Shown here in pieces: positions 37,684-47,739 of a stretch of DNA of 64,000 nucleotides. The stretch is from Cohnella faecalis. GTDB lineage: Bacteria; Bacillota; Bacilli; Paenibacillales; Paenibacillaceae. The number at the start of each line of letters is the position of its first letter. Within the stretch, counting starts at the first letter, position 1. The translations under genes and the position numbers were made by a program. Location of the stretch: positions 783,529 to 847,528 of the forward strand of contig NZ_QXJM01000040.1 in the NCBI RefSeq assembly GCF_003570905.1. Reading direction: 5' to 3'. The notes beneath the pieces are model-generated. The model searched no databases. It was given only the letters and a program-made list of their open reading frames with translations, and was not told the DNA's origin.

Positions 37684-39922
37684 ATGAGATTTGAATCGGT
37701 GAAATCGGATGTTACGGTGATCGGCGGCGGGCTGTCGGGAGTGTGTGCCGCCGTGGCGGCTGCAAGAAACGGAAAAACGGTAGCGCTGGTACAGAATAGG
37801 CCGATGCTAGGCGGAAATTCAAGCAGTGAAATTAGAGTATGGGTAGTTGGCGCCACAGGGCACGGAGTCAACAGATACGCGCGGGAAACCGGAATTATGG
37901 GGGAGATGTTTCTTAAGAATCAATATGTAAACCCGGACGGCAATCCGTATTTGTGGGATATGGTCGTTCTGGAGACGGTTAGAAACGAAGCGAACATTCA
38001 ATTGTTTCTAAACACGGACGTTCATGAGATCGAAGCCGACGGGCCGCAGAGCGACAGGGTCATCCATTCGGTGACGGGTTGGATGATGGGCTCCGAGCGC
38101 AAGATCAGGTTTGAGAGTCCCGTGTTTCTGGATTGCACAGGCGATGGACTTGTCGGCTTCTTGGCCGGAGCGAAATACCGGATCGGACGGGAAGCCCATG
38201 CCGAATTTCTGGAGAGGTGGGCGCCGGAAGAAGCGGATGATATTACGCTCGGCAGTACGCTGCTGTTCTATACGAAAGAAGTGGATCATCCCGTAACTTA
38301 CATCGCGCCAAGCTTTGCGAAGGATATTACCCAAACTCCGATTCCGATCAAAAGAGTGCTTAGAAGCGGTGATTCCGGATGTCATTATTGGTGGATAGAG
38401 TGGGGCGGAGAAATCGACACGCTTCACGATAATGAACGTATTCGGGACGAGCTATGGTCCGTTATTTACGGAATTTGGGACTACATTAAAAACTCGGGTA
38501 AATTCGACGCAGAGCGGATGACGCTGGAATGGGTGGGCAGTATACCCGGCAAAAGAGAATACCGGCGTTTCATCGGCGATTACGTCCTGAATCAAAATGA
38601 CCTCGAAGTCCAAACGGTATTCGACGATTGCGTGACTTTCGGAGGCTGGTCTATCGATTTGCATCAGAAGGAAGGCATGTATGCCGTAGATCACTTGTCT
38701 ATGCACTTCCATAGCGACGGCATATTCCAAATTCCATATCGCTCCTTATATTCGACTAACGTCAGCAATCTGCTTTTTGCAGGCAGAAATATTAGCGCTA
38801 CTCACATAGCGTTCGGCGCTACCCGAGTAATGGGTACGTGCGCAACCATCGGCGAGGCCGCCGGAACCGCTGCGGCGCTATGCGTTGAGCATGGAGTTAC
38901 CCCGCGGGTTATATCGGAATCATATCAAGGAGCTTCAGCAAGCCTTATTATGGCAGGACGCTTCGATTATTGGTCTAAAGCATGAGGATGTTAAAGATTT
39001 GGCGCAGCAAGCGAGCGTATCCGCATCCAGCTATACCTCGATCATCAACATCGATTCTCCGGACGAGAAGCATCAATTGGTTGCGGATGCAGGCATTCTT
39101 ATACCGGTTGACCCGAGTATGGCTAACATTGAGATTCTAATGGACGTGACTGAAGCGACTACCGTGGAGGTCGAGCTTTGGAGCACAGGCAGACCGGAAA
39201 ATTATATTCCCGTCGAGCTGCAGGTTAAGGATGCTGCAGTGGTTCAAGCAGGCGAGCTGCAATGGGTATCGTTCCATCTGCCATGGAGTCCGGCTGCAGC
39301 CGAGAACGCATTTATCATTGTAAAAGAGAATGACAGCGTTCATATGCATTTGTCTCACAAGCCTTGGAGCGGCGTTCTTTCCTTCATTAGGGAAAAGACA
39401 TTGAACGCAGCCAGAGGATTGGAAGGGCTGGATCCGAATCAGTTGGTGGTTCAATGGAACATGAGGCGTTCGGTACGGAAGCCTTTCTGTATCAGGGTGC
39501 AAGAGTCGATGGAAGCCTATCATCCATCGAAAGTGACCGACGGCTATATGAGGCCTTATGGCGGTCCGCACATGTGGTCTGCCGAGATGACCGATCGGCC
39601 GGAGTGGCTGCACTTGAAGTGGAAGGAACCCGTGACGGCGAACGAGGTGCATATTACTTTTAATGACGACGTGAATGAAGATTTAATCAATCTGCATCAT
39701 CATCGTACGCCATTCGAGGTCATACCTGAATTGGTAAAGAGCTACAGGATTGAAGTCCGTCGTAATGAGGAATGGACGGCAGTCGCAGAAGTGAATAACA
39801 ACCGACAACGCAAGCAGGTTCATTATTTTGAGGAATCGCTGTCTATGGAAGAAATGCGGATCGTATGTACGGAGACGAACGGTCATTCGCAATTCGAAAT
39901 AGCGGGAGTACAAATTCGATAG
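37684..39922 (+). pseudogene. FAD-dependent oxidoreductase (PF12831 type), one frameshift
   Basis: Repaired, this is a flavoprotein of about 745 aa. The ATG at 37684 follows GGAAGGGG at a good distance. The N-terminal FAD-binding motif is clear (VIGGGLSGVCAAVAAARNG), and RPMLGGNSSSEIRVW is typical of the FAD_oxidored family. The frame breaks at about 38906-38922 (net +1): the first frame runs off into RVISESY, while the second frame gives GLYRNHIKELQQALLWQDAS and continues to 39922. The C-terminal 330 aa contain a beta-rich, discoidin-like region. No signal peptide is seen. These enzymes often sit in carbohydrate operons of this bacterial group, but substrates are poorly known. Here it lies between an importer and a zinc dehydrogenase. 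Confidence 0.8.
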
Positions 39923-39945
39923 ATGAGGAAGCGGGTGAACGGGGC

Positions 39946-41016
39946 ATGGGGAACGTAATGATGAATGCAGCGATTATGAAGGATAAATTACTCATCGAAG
40001 TGGAACAGATCGAACGGCCTGCGCCGGGGCCTAATGAAGCGTTAATAAAGGTACAATGCATTGGCGTCTGCGGCTCGGATATTCATTATTATGAGCATGG
40101 CAGAATCGGGAGATACGTGGTTGAAAAACCGCTGATTCTAGGGCATGAAGTAGCGGGTACGGTTGTGGAAGTCGGCTCTAACGTAAGCAACGTGAAAATC
40201 GGGGACAGGGTTGCAATCGAACCGGGAGTGCCGTGCGGTCAATGCGATTATTGCAAAGGCGGCAGATATAACCTGTGCGCGGACGTGTTTTTTCTGGCTA
40301 CCCCGCCCGATAATGGAGCATGGGCCGACTACATTGTCATGCGCAGCGATGCGCTGTTTACGCTGCCGGATACAATGAGCTTCGAGGAAGGAGCCTTGTT
40401 GGAGCCCCTGTCGGTTGGATACCATGCCATGAATCGCGCTAATGTTAAACCTAGCGATAAAGTGTTTATTACAGGTCTGGGTCCTATTGGTTTGTTAGCT
40501 ATTCAAGCCGCTAAGCTGTTCGGCGTCAAAGAGATTTATGCAAGCGATGTGGTTGCGTTTCGCCGGGAATTCGCGCTGAAAATGGGGGCGACGGCGGTCT
40601 TTAACCCGCTTGAGGACTCGATTGCCGAGGAGCTCTCCGTACTAACCAACAACACGGGAATTGACGTTGTCATTGAATCCTCGGGCAATCGAAGCTCCAT
40701 CTCAAGCACGATGAGTTTGGTTAGAAGAGGCGGAAGAGTCGTATTTGTAGGCTTGCCTCCCGAGAATGAAGTTCTGCTCAATGTGGATAAAATCATTGAT
40801 TCCGAATTAAATCTATATGGAGTCTTTCGATATGCCAACACCTATGCGGCGGCCATTCAGGCCTATGCTAAGAGCGGGCTCAATATTAGCGAAGTGATTA
40901 CGCATCGATTCGAGCTGCAGGAGATTAACGCGGCTTTGCATCTAGCTAGAACGCAGAAGGATAAAGCGGTAAAAATTATGATTTATCCCGAATCTGAAGC
41001 GGCGCCGTCAAGGTAG
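39946..41016 (+). CDS. Zinc-dependent polyol/sorbitol-type dehydrogenase
   Basis: A 356-aa medium-chain dehydrogenase/reductase, cytoplasmic and NAD-dependent. Catalytic zinc ligands are seen in GVCGSDIHYYEHG and the following GHEVAG. The structural-zinc Cys cluster is PCGQCDYCKGGRYNLC, the Rossmann motif is GLGPIGLLA, and an Asp in IYASDV favours NAD over NADP. This pattern fits sorbitol/xylitol dehydrogenases that turn a polyol into a ketose. The ATG at 39946 is used, although 39958 or 39961 is possible. Being the last gene before a terminator in the importer operon, it could supply the ketose for the divergent PfkB kinase and AlsE-like epimerase. Confidence 0.87.
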   Translation: MGNVMMNAAIMKDKLLIEVEQIERPAPGPNEALIKVQCIGVCGSDIHYYEHGRIGRYVVEKPLILGHEVAGTVVEVGSNVSNVKIGDRVAIEPGVPCGQCDYCKGGRYNLCADVFFLATPPDNGAWADYIVMRSDALFTLPDTMSFEEGALLEPLSVGYHAMNRANVKPSDKVFITGLGPIGLLAIQAAKLFGVKEIYASDVVAFRREFALKMGATAVFNPLEDSIAEELSVLTNNTGIDVVIESSGNRSSISSTMSLVRRGGRVVFVGLPPENEVLLNVDKIIDSELNLYGVFRYANTYAAAIQAYAKSGLNISEVITHRFELQEINAALHLARTQKDKAVKIMIYPESEAAPSR

Positions 41017-41045
41017 ACAGGATGTTATATTAGGTTATTTGCTAG

Positions 41046-41090
41046 GCATGAGCTCGGTACTGTACCGGGCTCATGCCTTCTGTTTTTTTC
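41046..41090 (+). terminator. Terminator of the rare-sugar operon
   Basis: A 14-bp stem (41046-41059 with 41063-41076, one G-U pair) with a 3-nt loop is followed by a T run to 41090, just after the dehydrogenase stop codon. Confidence 0.8.
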
Positions 41091-41112
41091 TTAAGCTCGG
41101 CTATGGATGATG

Positions 41113-41224
41113 TGCAAACTCGACGAGGGACTGGAAGCCAAGCTGACGCTGATCCCCGCGTCAGCTTGACTATGGGAAAACGACAGTGCTAAGCGAATGG
41201 GCTAAAAAAGGCAAACCCCTCTTT
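41113..41224 (+). pseudogene. Fragment of a MalT-like STAND ATPase gene
   Basis: This stretch translates as KLDEGLEAKLTLIPASA, meets a stop, then continues in another frame as YGKTTVLSEWAKKGK. Both pieces align with the Walker A region of the STAND-BTAD regulator at 16927 (LLDEGMHAKLTLVSAPSGYG and onward). About 37 codons remain, with a stop, a frameshift and a short deletion, and nothing recognisable is left on either side. It is a decayed relic of a paralogous gene at the edge of the AT-rich helicase block. Confidence 0.6.
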
Positions 41225-41264
41225 AGGCTGCAAGCACAAATCCTGTGTCGTGATTCGCCTTAAT

Positions 41265-41387
41265 TCACGTTTTGCCAGAAGATAGGTCTTCAACGGAGGT
41301 TTTTAAGTCCTCAATATCAGAGTTCATTGAGTAGATACCGTCCCTGATTTCTTGCAATACTTCGATCAATTCTTCCAAAATAAACAC
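41265..41387 (-). CDS. Small coiled-coil ORF downstream of the helicase (uncertain)
   Basis: A 40-codon frame from a possible GTG at 41387 to a TGA at 41265-41267, which is too short to be listed by usual length cut-offs. It reads LIEVLQEIRDGIYSMNSDIE and ends DLSSGKT. The regular Leu/Ile spacing suggests a short coiled coil. It is in the same frame as the helicase gene, 18 nt after its double stop (TAATAA), and shows no clear ribosome site. It could be a small gene, or the leftover end of one. Confidence 0.3.
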   Translation of the reverse strand: MFILEELIEVLQEIRDGIYSMNSDIEDLKTSVEDLSSGKT

Positions 41388-41405
41388 TCTAAGATTTGTT
41401 TTTTA

Positions 41406-44400
41406 TTATCCGTTCTTACAGACGATCTTACCACTATTATTTTTTACAATTCCCATACCTATAAGATACTCGCATGCTTGCTGCATAGCATTATTGATAT
41501 TGCCTCCGGCTCTATTGAATCCGAATGCCCTTGCAGTAACCAAACAAAGGTCGGTTGATGTAATTCCAATACTCTTACTGACGATTTGGAACATGGCTTC
41601 CGCGATCTCTTCTTTGGGGATGTGAGCAATTGTTCTTATTCCAACATTATTGGACAATGGAATGCGGGCAGATATGTTTTCGGCCCCCTTTATCCACATA
41701 AAATCACCTTTTCGATCCAGCCTATCTGCAAGATATGTATCGATAATATAGTTAACGGAATCTCTAACTTTTACTGTAACCTTCTGATTTCCAAGCAATC
41801 CTGCTACTCTCTTACATAACAGTTCGAAATGTATGGGGGATTCTTTTTGTACTACATGGCTTATTACATCTTTTAAATATGACGCATCATCGGATAATCG
41901 TTTAACCTCATAGACATTCGCTTCTTCGTAATAATCAAATAAATACGGGTTATCGTATGAGTGCTCATTAAAATCTATGAGATTCTCTACAGTCTCGATA
42001 CCAATTGTTTGCTGTAGTAGTTCATATTGAAGCTTTTGCATCGCTCCAGAATTAACGTTGCTTTCTGTATACCCGCTAATGGCCTTGTTTACAGCATCCA
42101 GTAACTTACGACCTTCTGTTAAAGGATCTTTTATCCAGTCGGTGGACCATATGCGATATATTTTCCAACCGATATCCTCTAAGACGGTTTGACGCAGCCT
42201 GTCACGTTCTCTAGCCGTTCTAGCTGAGTGGTACGTGGCCCCATCGCACTCTATTCCGAGGACGAATCTACCGTTTAACGTTGGGTGTTTAACGGCAAGA
42301 TCGATTCGATATCCAGAGCAACCAACTTGAGTAGCAACCATAAACTCATTTTTTACTAAGAAGTCATACACAGACTCTTCAAAGGGGGATTCAACGTTAA
42401 CCGTATCGGAATATGTTAGTTCATTAAATATTGCGTCAGGCCCATTTATTGCGAATTCAATGTATGACCGCAGCATTTTTACACCGTCAGCATTCGTGCT
42501 ATCCAACTTGATATCTGTTGGCCGAATCGAGCCTACAAGCTTAACATTATGTTTAGCTCTGGTTATAGCAACATTCAACCTACGATAGCCACCAGATCTG
42601 CTTAATGGCCCGAAGTTCATATACATAATGCCATTTGGATCTTTTGCATAACCAATACTGAAGATAATGGTATCGCGTTCGTCGCCCTGTACGTTCTCAA
42701 GGTTTTTGATGAAAAAAGCTTCTTCTTTCTTTTCATTGAAGAACTTCTCGTATTCTTGATTTTGTAGACGCAATTGCCGAATCGCTGTTTCCACAGCCTG
42801 TTGTTGGGCTTCGCTAAAAGTTACAACCCCTAAGGATCTTTCAGGATAGTTGCGGAAATGCTCGTAAACTAGCTCAGCCACACGAGAGGCCTCTTGTACG
42901 TTGCATTTCTTACCGCCACGATCATAAATTCCATTCTCAATATAAATATACTCGACTCCGTGGTTAGGCACCTTATCAATGTGAGAAGGAAACGTGATTA
43001 AAGTATGATTGTAAATTTTTGCATTTGAGAAAGCAATCAGATGTTCATGACGACTCCGATAATGCCATCGTAGTGTTCGCTCCGTCAGAACAGTAAGCGA
43101 TTCATCAAGAATAGACTCAAACGCATCGGCATCATCGAAATCTTCGTCATCTTCCCCATCTACGTCAAAGTCTCCATCTGAAGTACTCGCTGCAAAGAAA
43201 TTGGTAGGTGGCAATTGTTTATTATCACCAGCAATAATGACTTGCCTTCCTCTCATAATTGCTCCTATAGCATCTTCAGTACAAACCTGTGATGCCTCGT
43301 CGAAGATAATCACATCAAAATTGTAGTTCTCTGCATCAAGAAATAAGCTTACGGAGAGGGGAGACATCATCAAACACGGTTTTAGAGTAAGTAATAAATT
43401 AGGTATTGCCTTGAATAGTTTCCGTAGAGGAAGTATTTTGCGTTGTTTGCCTAGCTCGCGTTTTAATATTCCAACCTCATCCACAGCCATTGTAGCTATG
43501 TTTAAATCCGGCAACCTTGAGACAAGCCGTTCTTTAGTCCTTGTTCGTGCCAATGAAAGTTGAGTTAAATCGAGACGATTAAATTCTTGAATGATCTCAT
43601 CGTGACTGCGACTACGGAATGAATTAACTGATGGAAACTTTAAGATCACAGAGTCTACCCACAGTCGATAAAAACGCTTAAGGAACGAACCGACTATCTG
43701 ATCTTTGTCGATTTTGAGTTCCTCAACCTTCTGAACATATTCCGATAGTCCATCTTTATTGCACTCATCCCTGCTGCTACGAAAATCAATCCATTCTTCC
43801 AGAGAAAATATGTTATTCAGACAATTGCTAATTTTTAAAGAAACAACTCTTACGTCTGTTCGATGTAACTCCTCTTTATTGTTAAAGAGGCTTGCAAACC
43901 ATCGCCATTCCTTCTGTATTTGATTCAAGTTGTCCTTAAGAATTTTATTGTAAGAAGAGACCTCTGTGACGTATGAGAAATCGGAACAAATACGAGCAAT
44001 AAAACTCTGCGGCAATGAATACTTTTCATAATTTTTTTAAAATCTCCAGCCCAAGATAAAGATCCTAAGATGGAGTTCCAATCGTTTGGATACTACCGTT
44101 GAAGAAGTTATGATAGTTCTCTTTCAGGTTGTCGCTCTCCATATTGATTGTGCGATCAATAATCTGAATAATCTCTAACTTGGAGAGATCATTCATAACC
44201 TCGTCATATGAAAGTTCTTTTTGACTATGCTTTGTTATCTCTGTAAATAATCCGTTCAATACCTGAAGTGATTTCATTACCCCGGCAACCATTTCAAGAA
44301 GTACTTGTAGATCCAAAACTCTATAATCGGATGTTGATGGAAAAATCTTTTGAAGAGTAAGAATCAGATCGGAGTCTTTTATGATACCAAGCTTCTGATG

Positions 44401-46937
44401 TCGTGTTTTAATGTCCTGATAATTCGTTCCTCCTTGAACGAGAAAGTCTTTAACGCTAACAGGAATATTTTCGCCTGAGAAACAGTTGATAATGTTTGAA
44501 AATTGTTCGAGCGATTGCTCGAAGAGCCCCCAGTCCGTCATTTTTCCCAAGTAATGGCTCCCGAGTAATTGGGCGAGTATTTGTTCATTTTCAATTAACC
44601 ACGAATGCTTTTCCCCGAGTTCTTTTAATTCGTTTAATACTGCAATGATGGTTTGGTCATCGAGCTTTAAAGAACTGTCTCTCATCAAAGCACGAATTTG
44701 TTTTTTATCTGTTCTATAGCTCTTCTTAATGGTCTTGAACCAAGATGTGTATTCAACTTTAAAACGTTTGAGCATAGACGAGTAATCAATGTCAAAAATC
44801 TCATTATCGAAACGGCTGCTAATGAAAGTCGTGAGATCGTTGATCTCGTTGTACTTATTCTTTGCTTCTTCTGACAATTTCTTAATTGCATTATACTTAC
44901 TGGATCAAACCATGCCTCAGTAGGTCTTGGATTTAGAAGTATGAGGCCCAATAATGTATGAAGAGTTTCTAAACCTGAAATGGATCTCTTATAAGGGATT
45001 TTTAATATTTCAAAAATACTCTCTGCTGCAGTTGAAGTATCTTCTATTTTTCCACAAAAAGAAGTCAGTTCATTAATGATTGATTTTGCGAACTTCAAAA
45101 TATCATTTTCACTTGAAAAACTATCCGCATTTAATGAAGGCTTAATCGAAGTAACACTTGATGAGAGTAGTGATTTCGTATTTTCTGCTGGCAGAATAAA
45201 GTATTCTTTGTCATAAATATTGACTAACTCTGACTGGTAAACTTCATATTCCTTTTTCATTGCAAGAAATTTCTCAGCTTGCTGAATCAGTGGAGTAATA
45301 TTTTCAGTAGTTATCCAATGAATCGGAATTCCCGGCGACTTTTCCGATATGTCGAGAATCTCAATGAATTCCTCTGCAGTAGCTAGCGTTAAATCTCTGT
45401 TCAGTTCAAGGTTCGAATAGATTTTATTATAGTTCTCAACAAGTATATGGAAAGCGGGGGTCAGCTTTCTTAAGTTTGTTTCAATATCGTGCCGTAGTTC
45501 ATGCGAAACATTGGAACTGTGCAGTTCCTCCAAGGGTTGAGCGCGTAATCCTCAGTCATTTTTCCAATGGTTTTGGAGAATTCATTCAAAAGGTAAATAT
45601 ATCTATTCAACTTCTCTGGAGTCGTTTCGCCGATATTGTCAATGGAGAAAATAACATCCGGGGTTTCGTATAACTTAGCTAATTTCCCATTTATTCTGTA
45701 TAGTGTTTGATTGAGAGCTGAATGGTCGTGTGAAGTTCAGTAATATATTGATTTAGTTTATCCCTTTGCTTTTCAAGTAGTTCTAGTTGGGATATTGCCT
45801 CATCATGAACTTTAAATCTATTAAGAGCCAATGTATTACCAAGATCGTTTAGGACTTCCTTCTTATTAGCTCTATGGCTATGTAGGGTTAGACAAAAATC
45901 TGATAAGCCTGCTTGTGTCAATCGTTTGTGTACAACCTCAAGTGCTGCCATTTTCTCCGAAACAAATAGCACTCGCTTTCCCTCAGCAAGACTCTCGGCG
46001 ATAATGTTTGTAATCGTTTGGCTTTTTCCAGTACCAGGAGGCCCTTGCAGCACAAAGCTGACACCTTTCTTTGCGTAAAGAATGGCGTCCTGCTGGCTGG
46101 AATCTGCATCAACGATTTGAAATGTATCAATAGCCCGCGTCTTCCGGTCATGATCAAAATGATTGAATTCCTCAGGCAAAGTCTTTATTTGACTTCGGTC
46201 TCCGGATAGCCGAGAAGGACAGGATGAGTTTTAATCTTATCCTGATTCTTATCCAAGTCTTCGTACATATTTATTTTCAAGAAGGAGAGCAAGCTTAGGG
46301 CCGGTCTCAAATGTAACTTCCCATTTATTTTTAATAACAGATTTGTTGAGGTTGTCGAGATAAGTGGTAATACTATCTTCGTGTGCATCAAACTCAGGTA
46401 AAATTACCCCAAATTCATGTTCCATCTTATATTTTAATGTTGGGTTAATTACAATTTCATCTTCATGCATACGTAGAACGAATGGTGACGTTAATGACTC
46501 CAGCATGAGCGAAACCGGAGCAAGCACGATGGGAGAAGAGATAATTCGATCAGAGTCGGGGCTCTCCCTCCACTTTAGAAAACCAAATGAAAGATAAAGG
46601 ATGTTTACGCCTTGCTCTTCTAGGGCTGTTTTTGCTTTATTTCTAAGATTTCTTAATGTCTTCTGTTGCTCCTTAATGGTTTGATTGGTCTGTAAGTCGC
46701 CAAGTGAAATATATGATTCAGTTTCGTCGTCATAGTCATTGTCATCATCTTCAAATGGGAATGGAAATTCTAAGGCACTTTCATTAAGTATGAGTAGTCT
46801 ATACAACTCCACGAGATCAGGGCTACTATTTTTATGTTGGAACGTTTTGTTTCTCGATAGTTGATGAGTCTGTTTTTTTTGCCCAAATCAAGAAGACGCT
46901 TCTTCCACTTATCTATACGAACATCAATTGCAGCCAT
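41406..46937 (-). pseudogene. Copy A: DUF4011 superfamily-1 helicase/nuclease with multiple frameshifts
   Basis: Repaired, this encodes a protein of about 1,845 aa starting at ATG 46937 (GAGGTG ribosome site upstream). Domain order: DUF4011-like N-terminus (DKWKKRLLDLGKKNRLINYR); SF1 helicase with Walker A GPPGTGKSQT, Walker B IIFDEASQV, motif III AGDNKQLPPTNF and motif VI LNVAITRAKHN; a Vsr/DUF559-like nuclease domain (YRIDLAVKHPTLNG and IECDGATYH, about residue 1560); and a DUF3320-like C-terminus. It is the only copy holding the full C-terminus. Comparison with copy C shows net one-base changes near 44030, 44088, 44895, 45506, 45713, 46205, 46297 and 46830, mostly in homopolymers. These split it into five or more frames. 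Related proteins are often found near phage-defence genes; function here is inferred only. Confidence 0.85.
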
Positions 46938-47068
46938 AATAACACCTCAGCCGTTCAGGACTTTATCACTAGATGAAAACAGATATTTATATAAATAAGT
47001 TCAACAACTGGCAACAATCTCCTTCTTTCGACTTAAAAATCATAGAATATTCCAACTCAAAATAAGAT

Positions 47069-47086
47069 GTCGAGAATATTTTCGAC
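47069..47086. promoter_or_regulatory. Near-perfect palindrome between divergent helicase and GNAT genes
   Basis: An 18-bp inverted repeat (GTCGAGAATATTTTCGAC, one mismatched pair) lies in the 234-bp divergent region. It is repeated in copies B and C. Its position would allow a dimeric regulator to control both genes, but no regulator is known. Confidence 0.35.
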
Positions 47087-47171
47087 GATAGAGTGATACG
47101 ATGATTTTATTCATTGGGAAAGCTCGGGGAATGGTTATGTAATATCTTAAATACATCGTGGAGGCGATCTC

Positions 47172-47603
47172 ATGGAAGTTATGTTTAATGAATTTTGTAT
47201 CAGCAATGATAAGACAAGAATTGATAAGGATATCGTGATAGATTTTTTGTCGCGAAGCTATTGGGCTAATAAAAGACCTATCGATCGTACCATTAAGGCT
47301 ATAGAAAATTCTTATTGCTTAGGTGTGTACAAAGACGAAAAACAAGTCGGTTTTGCGAGAGTTATTAGTGACGGTGCGACATTCTTTTATATATGTGATG
47401 TATTTGTTTTGGAGGAGTACAGAGGCAAGGGGATAGGGAAGAAATTAGTTGAAATTATTGTAGACTCAGATGAGTTTGAAGGAATGATGGGCCTATTGGG
47501 GACACTGGATGCTCACGGGCTGTATGAGAAATATGGATTTATTAAGGATCCGGATCGGTTTCTGAAACGACCTCCCACATGGAGTGTACAACAACAAAGC
47601 TAG
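47172..47603 (+). CDS. GNAT acetyltransferase, copy A
   Basis: A 143-aa GNAT-fold acetyltransferase. The acetyl-CoA site is FVLEEYRGKGIGKKLVEII, containing the classical R-G-K-G-I-G signature, and the C-terminal strand ends with LYEKYGFIKDPDRFLKRPP, typical of the small Acetyltransf_1 proteins related to YbbJ/YjdJ-like enzymes. The ATG follows GTGGAGG. It is transcribed divergently from the helicase gene across 234 bp and convergently to the RND gene. Codon use is AT-rich, like the helicase and unlike the RND gene. It is intact, and its protein is identical in all three copies. The substrate is unknown. Confidence 0.88.
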   Translation: MEVMFNEFCISNDKTRIDKDIVIDFLSRSYWANKRPIDRTIKAIENSYCLGVYKDEKQVGFARVISDGATFFYICDVFVLEEYRGKGIGKKLVEIIVDSDEFEGMMGLLGTLDAHGLYEKYGFIKDPDRFLKRPPTWSVQQQS

Positions 47604-47650
47604 CATTTCTAAAAAACAAATCGAAGGATTGTTTTCTGGAAGGAAATGAA

Positions 47651-47684
47651 AGGCGCACGATTACGTCACCGTAACCGTGCGCCT
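47651..47684. terminator. Bidirectional terminator between GNAT and RND genes, copy A
   Basis: A 15-bp stem (AGGCGCACGATTACG with CGTAACCGTGCGCCT, one G-U pair) around a 4-nt loop lies between two convergent genes. The same hairpin is at 50552-50585 and 61438-61471. Confidence 0.7.
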
Positions 47685-47739
47685 CTCCACTCATCCTGGA
47701 CAATTTAATGGAATCCGCTTCTCATGGTCGTACCCCCGC

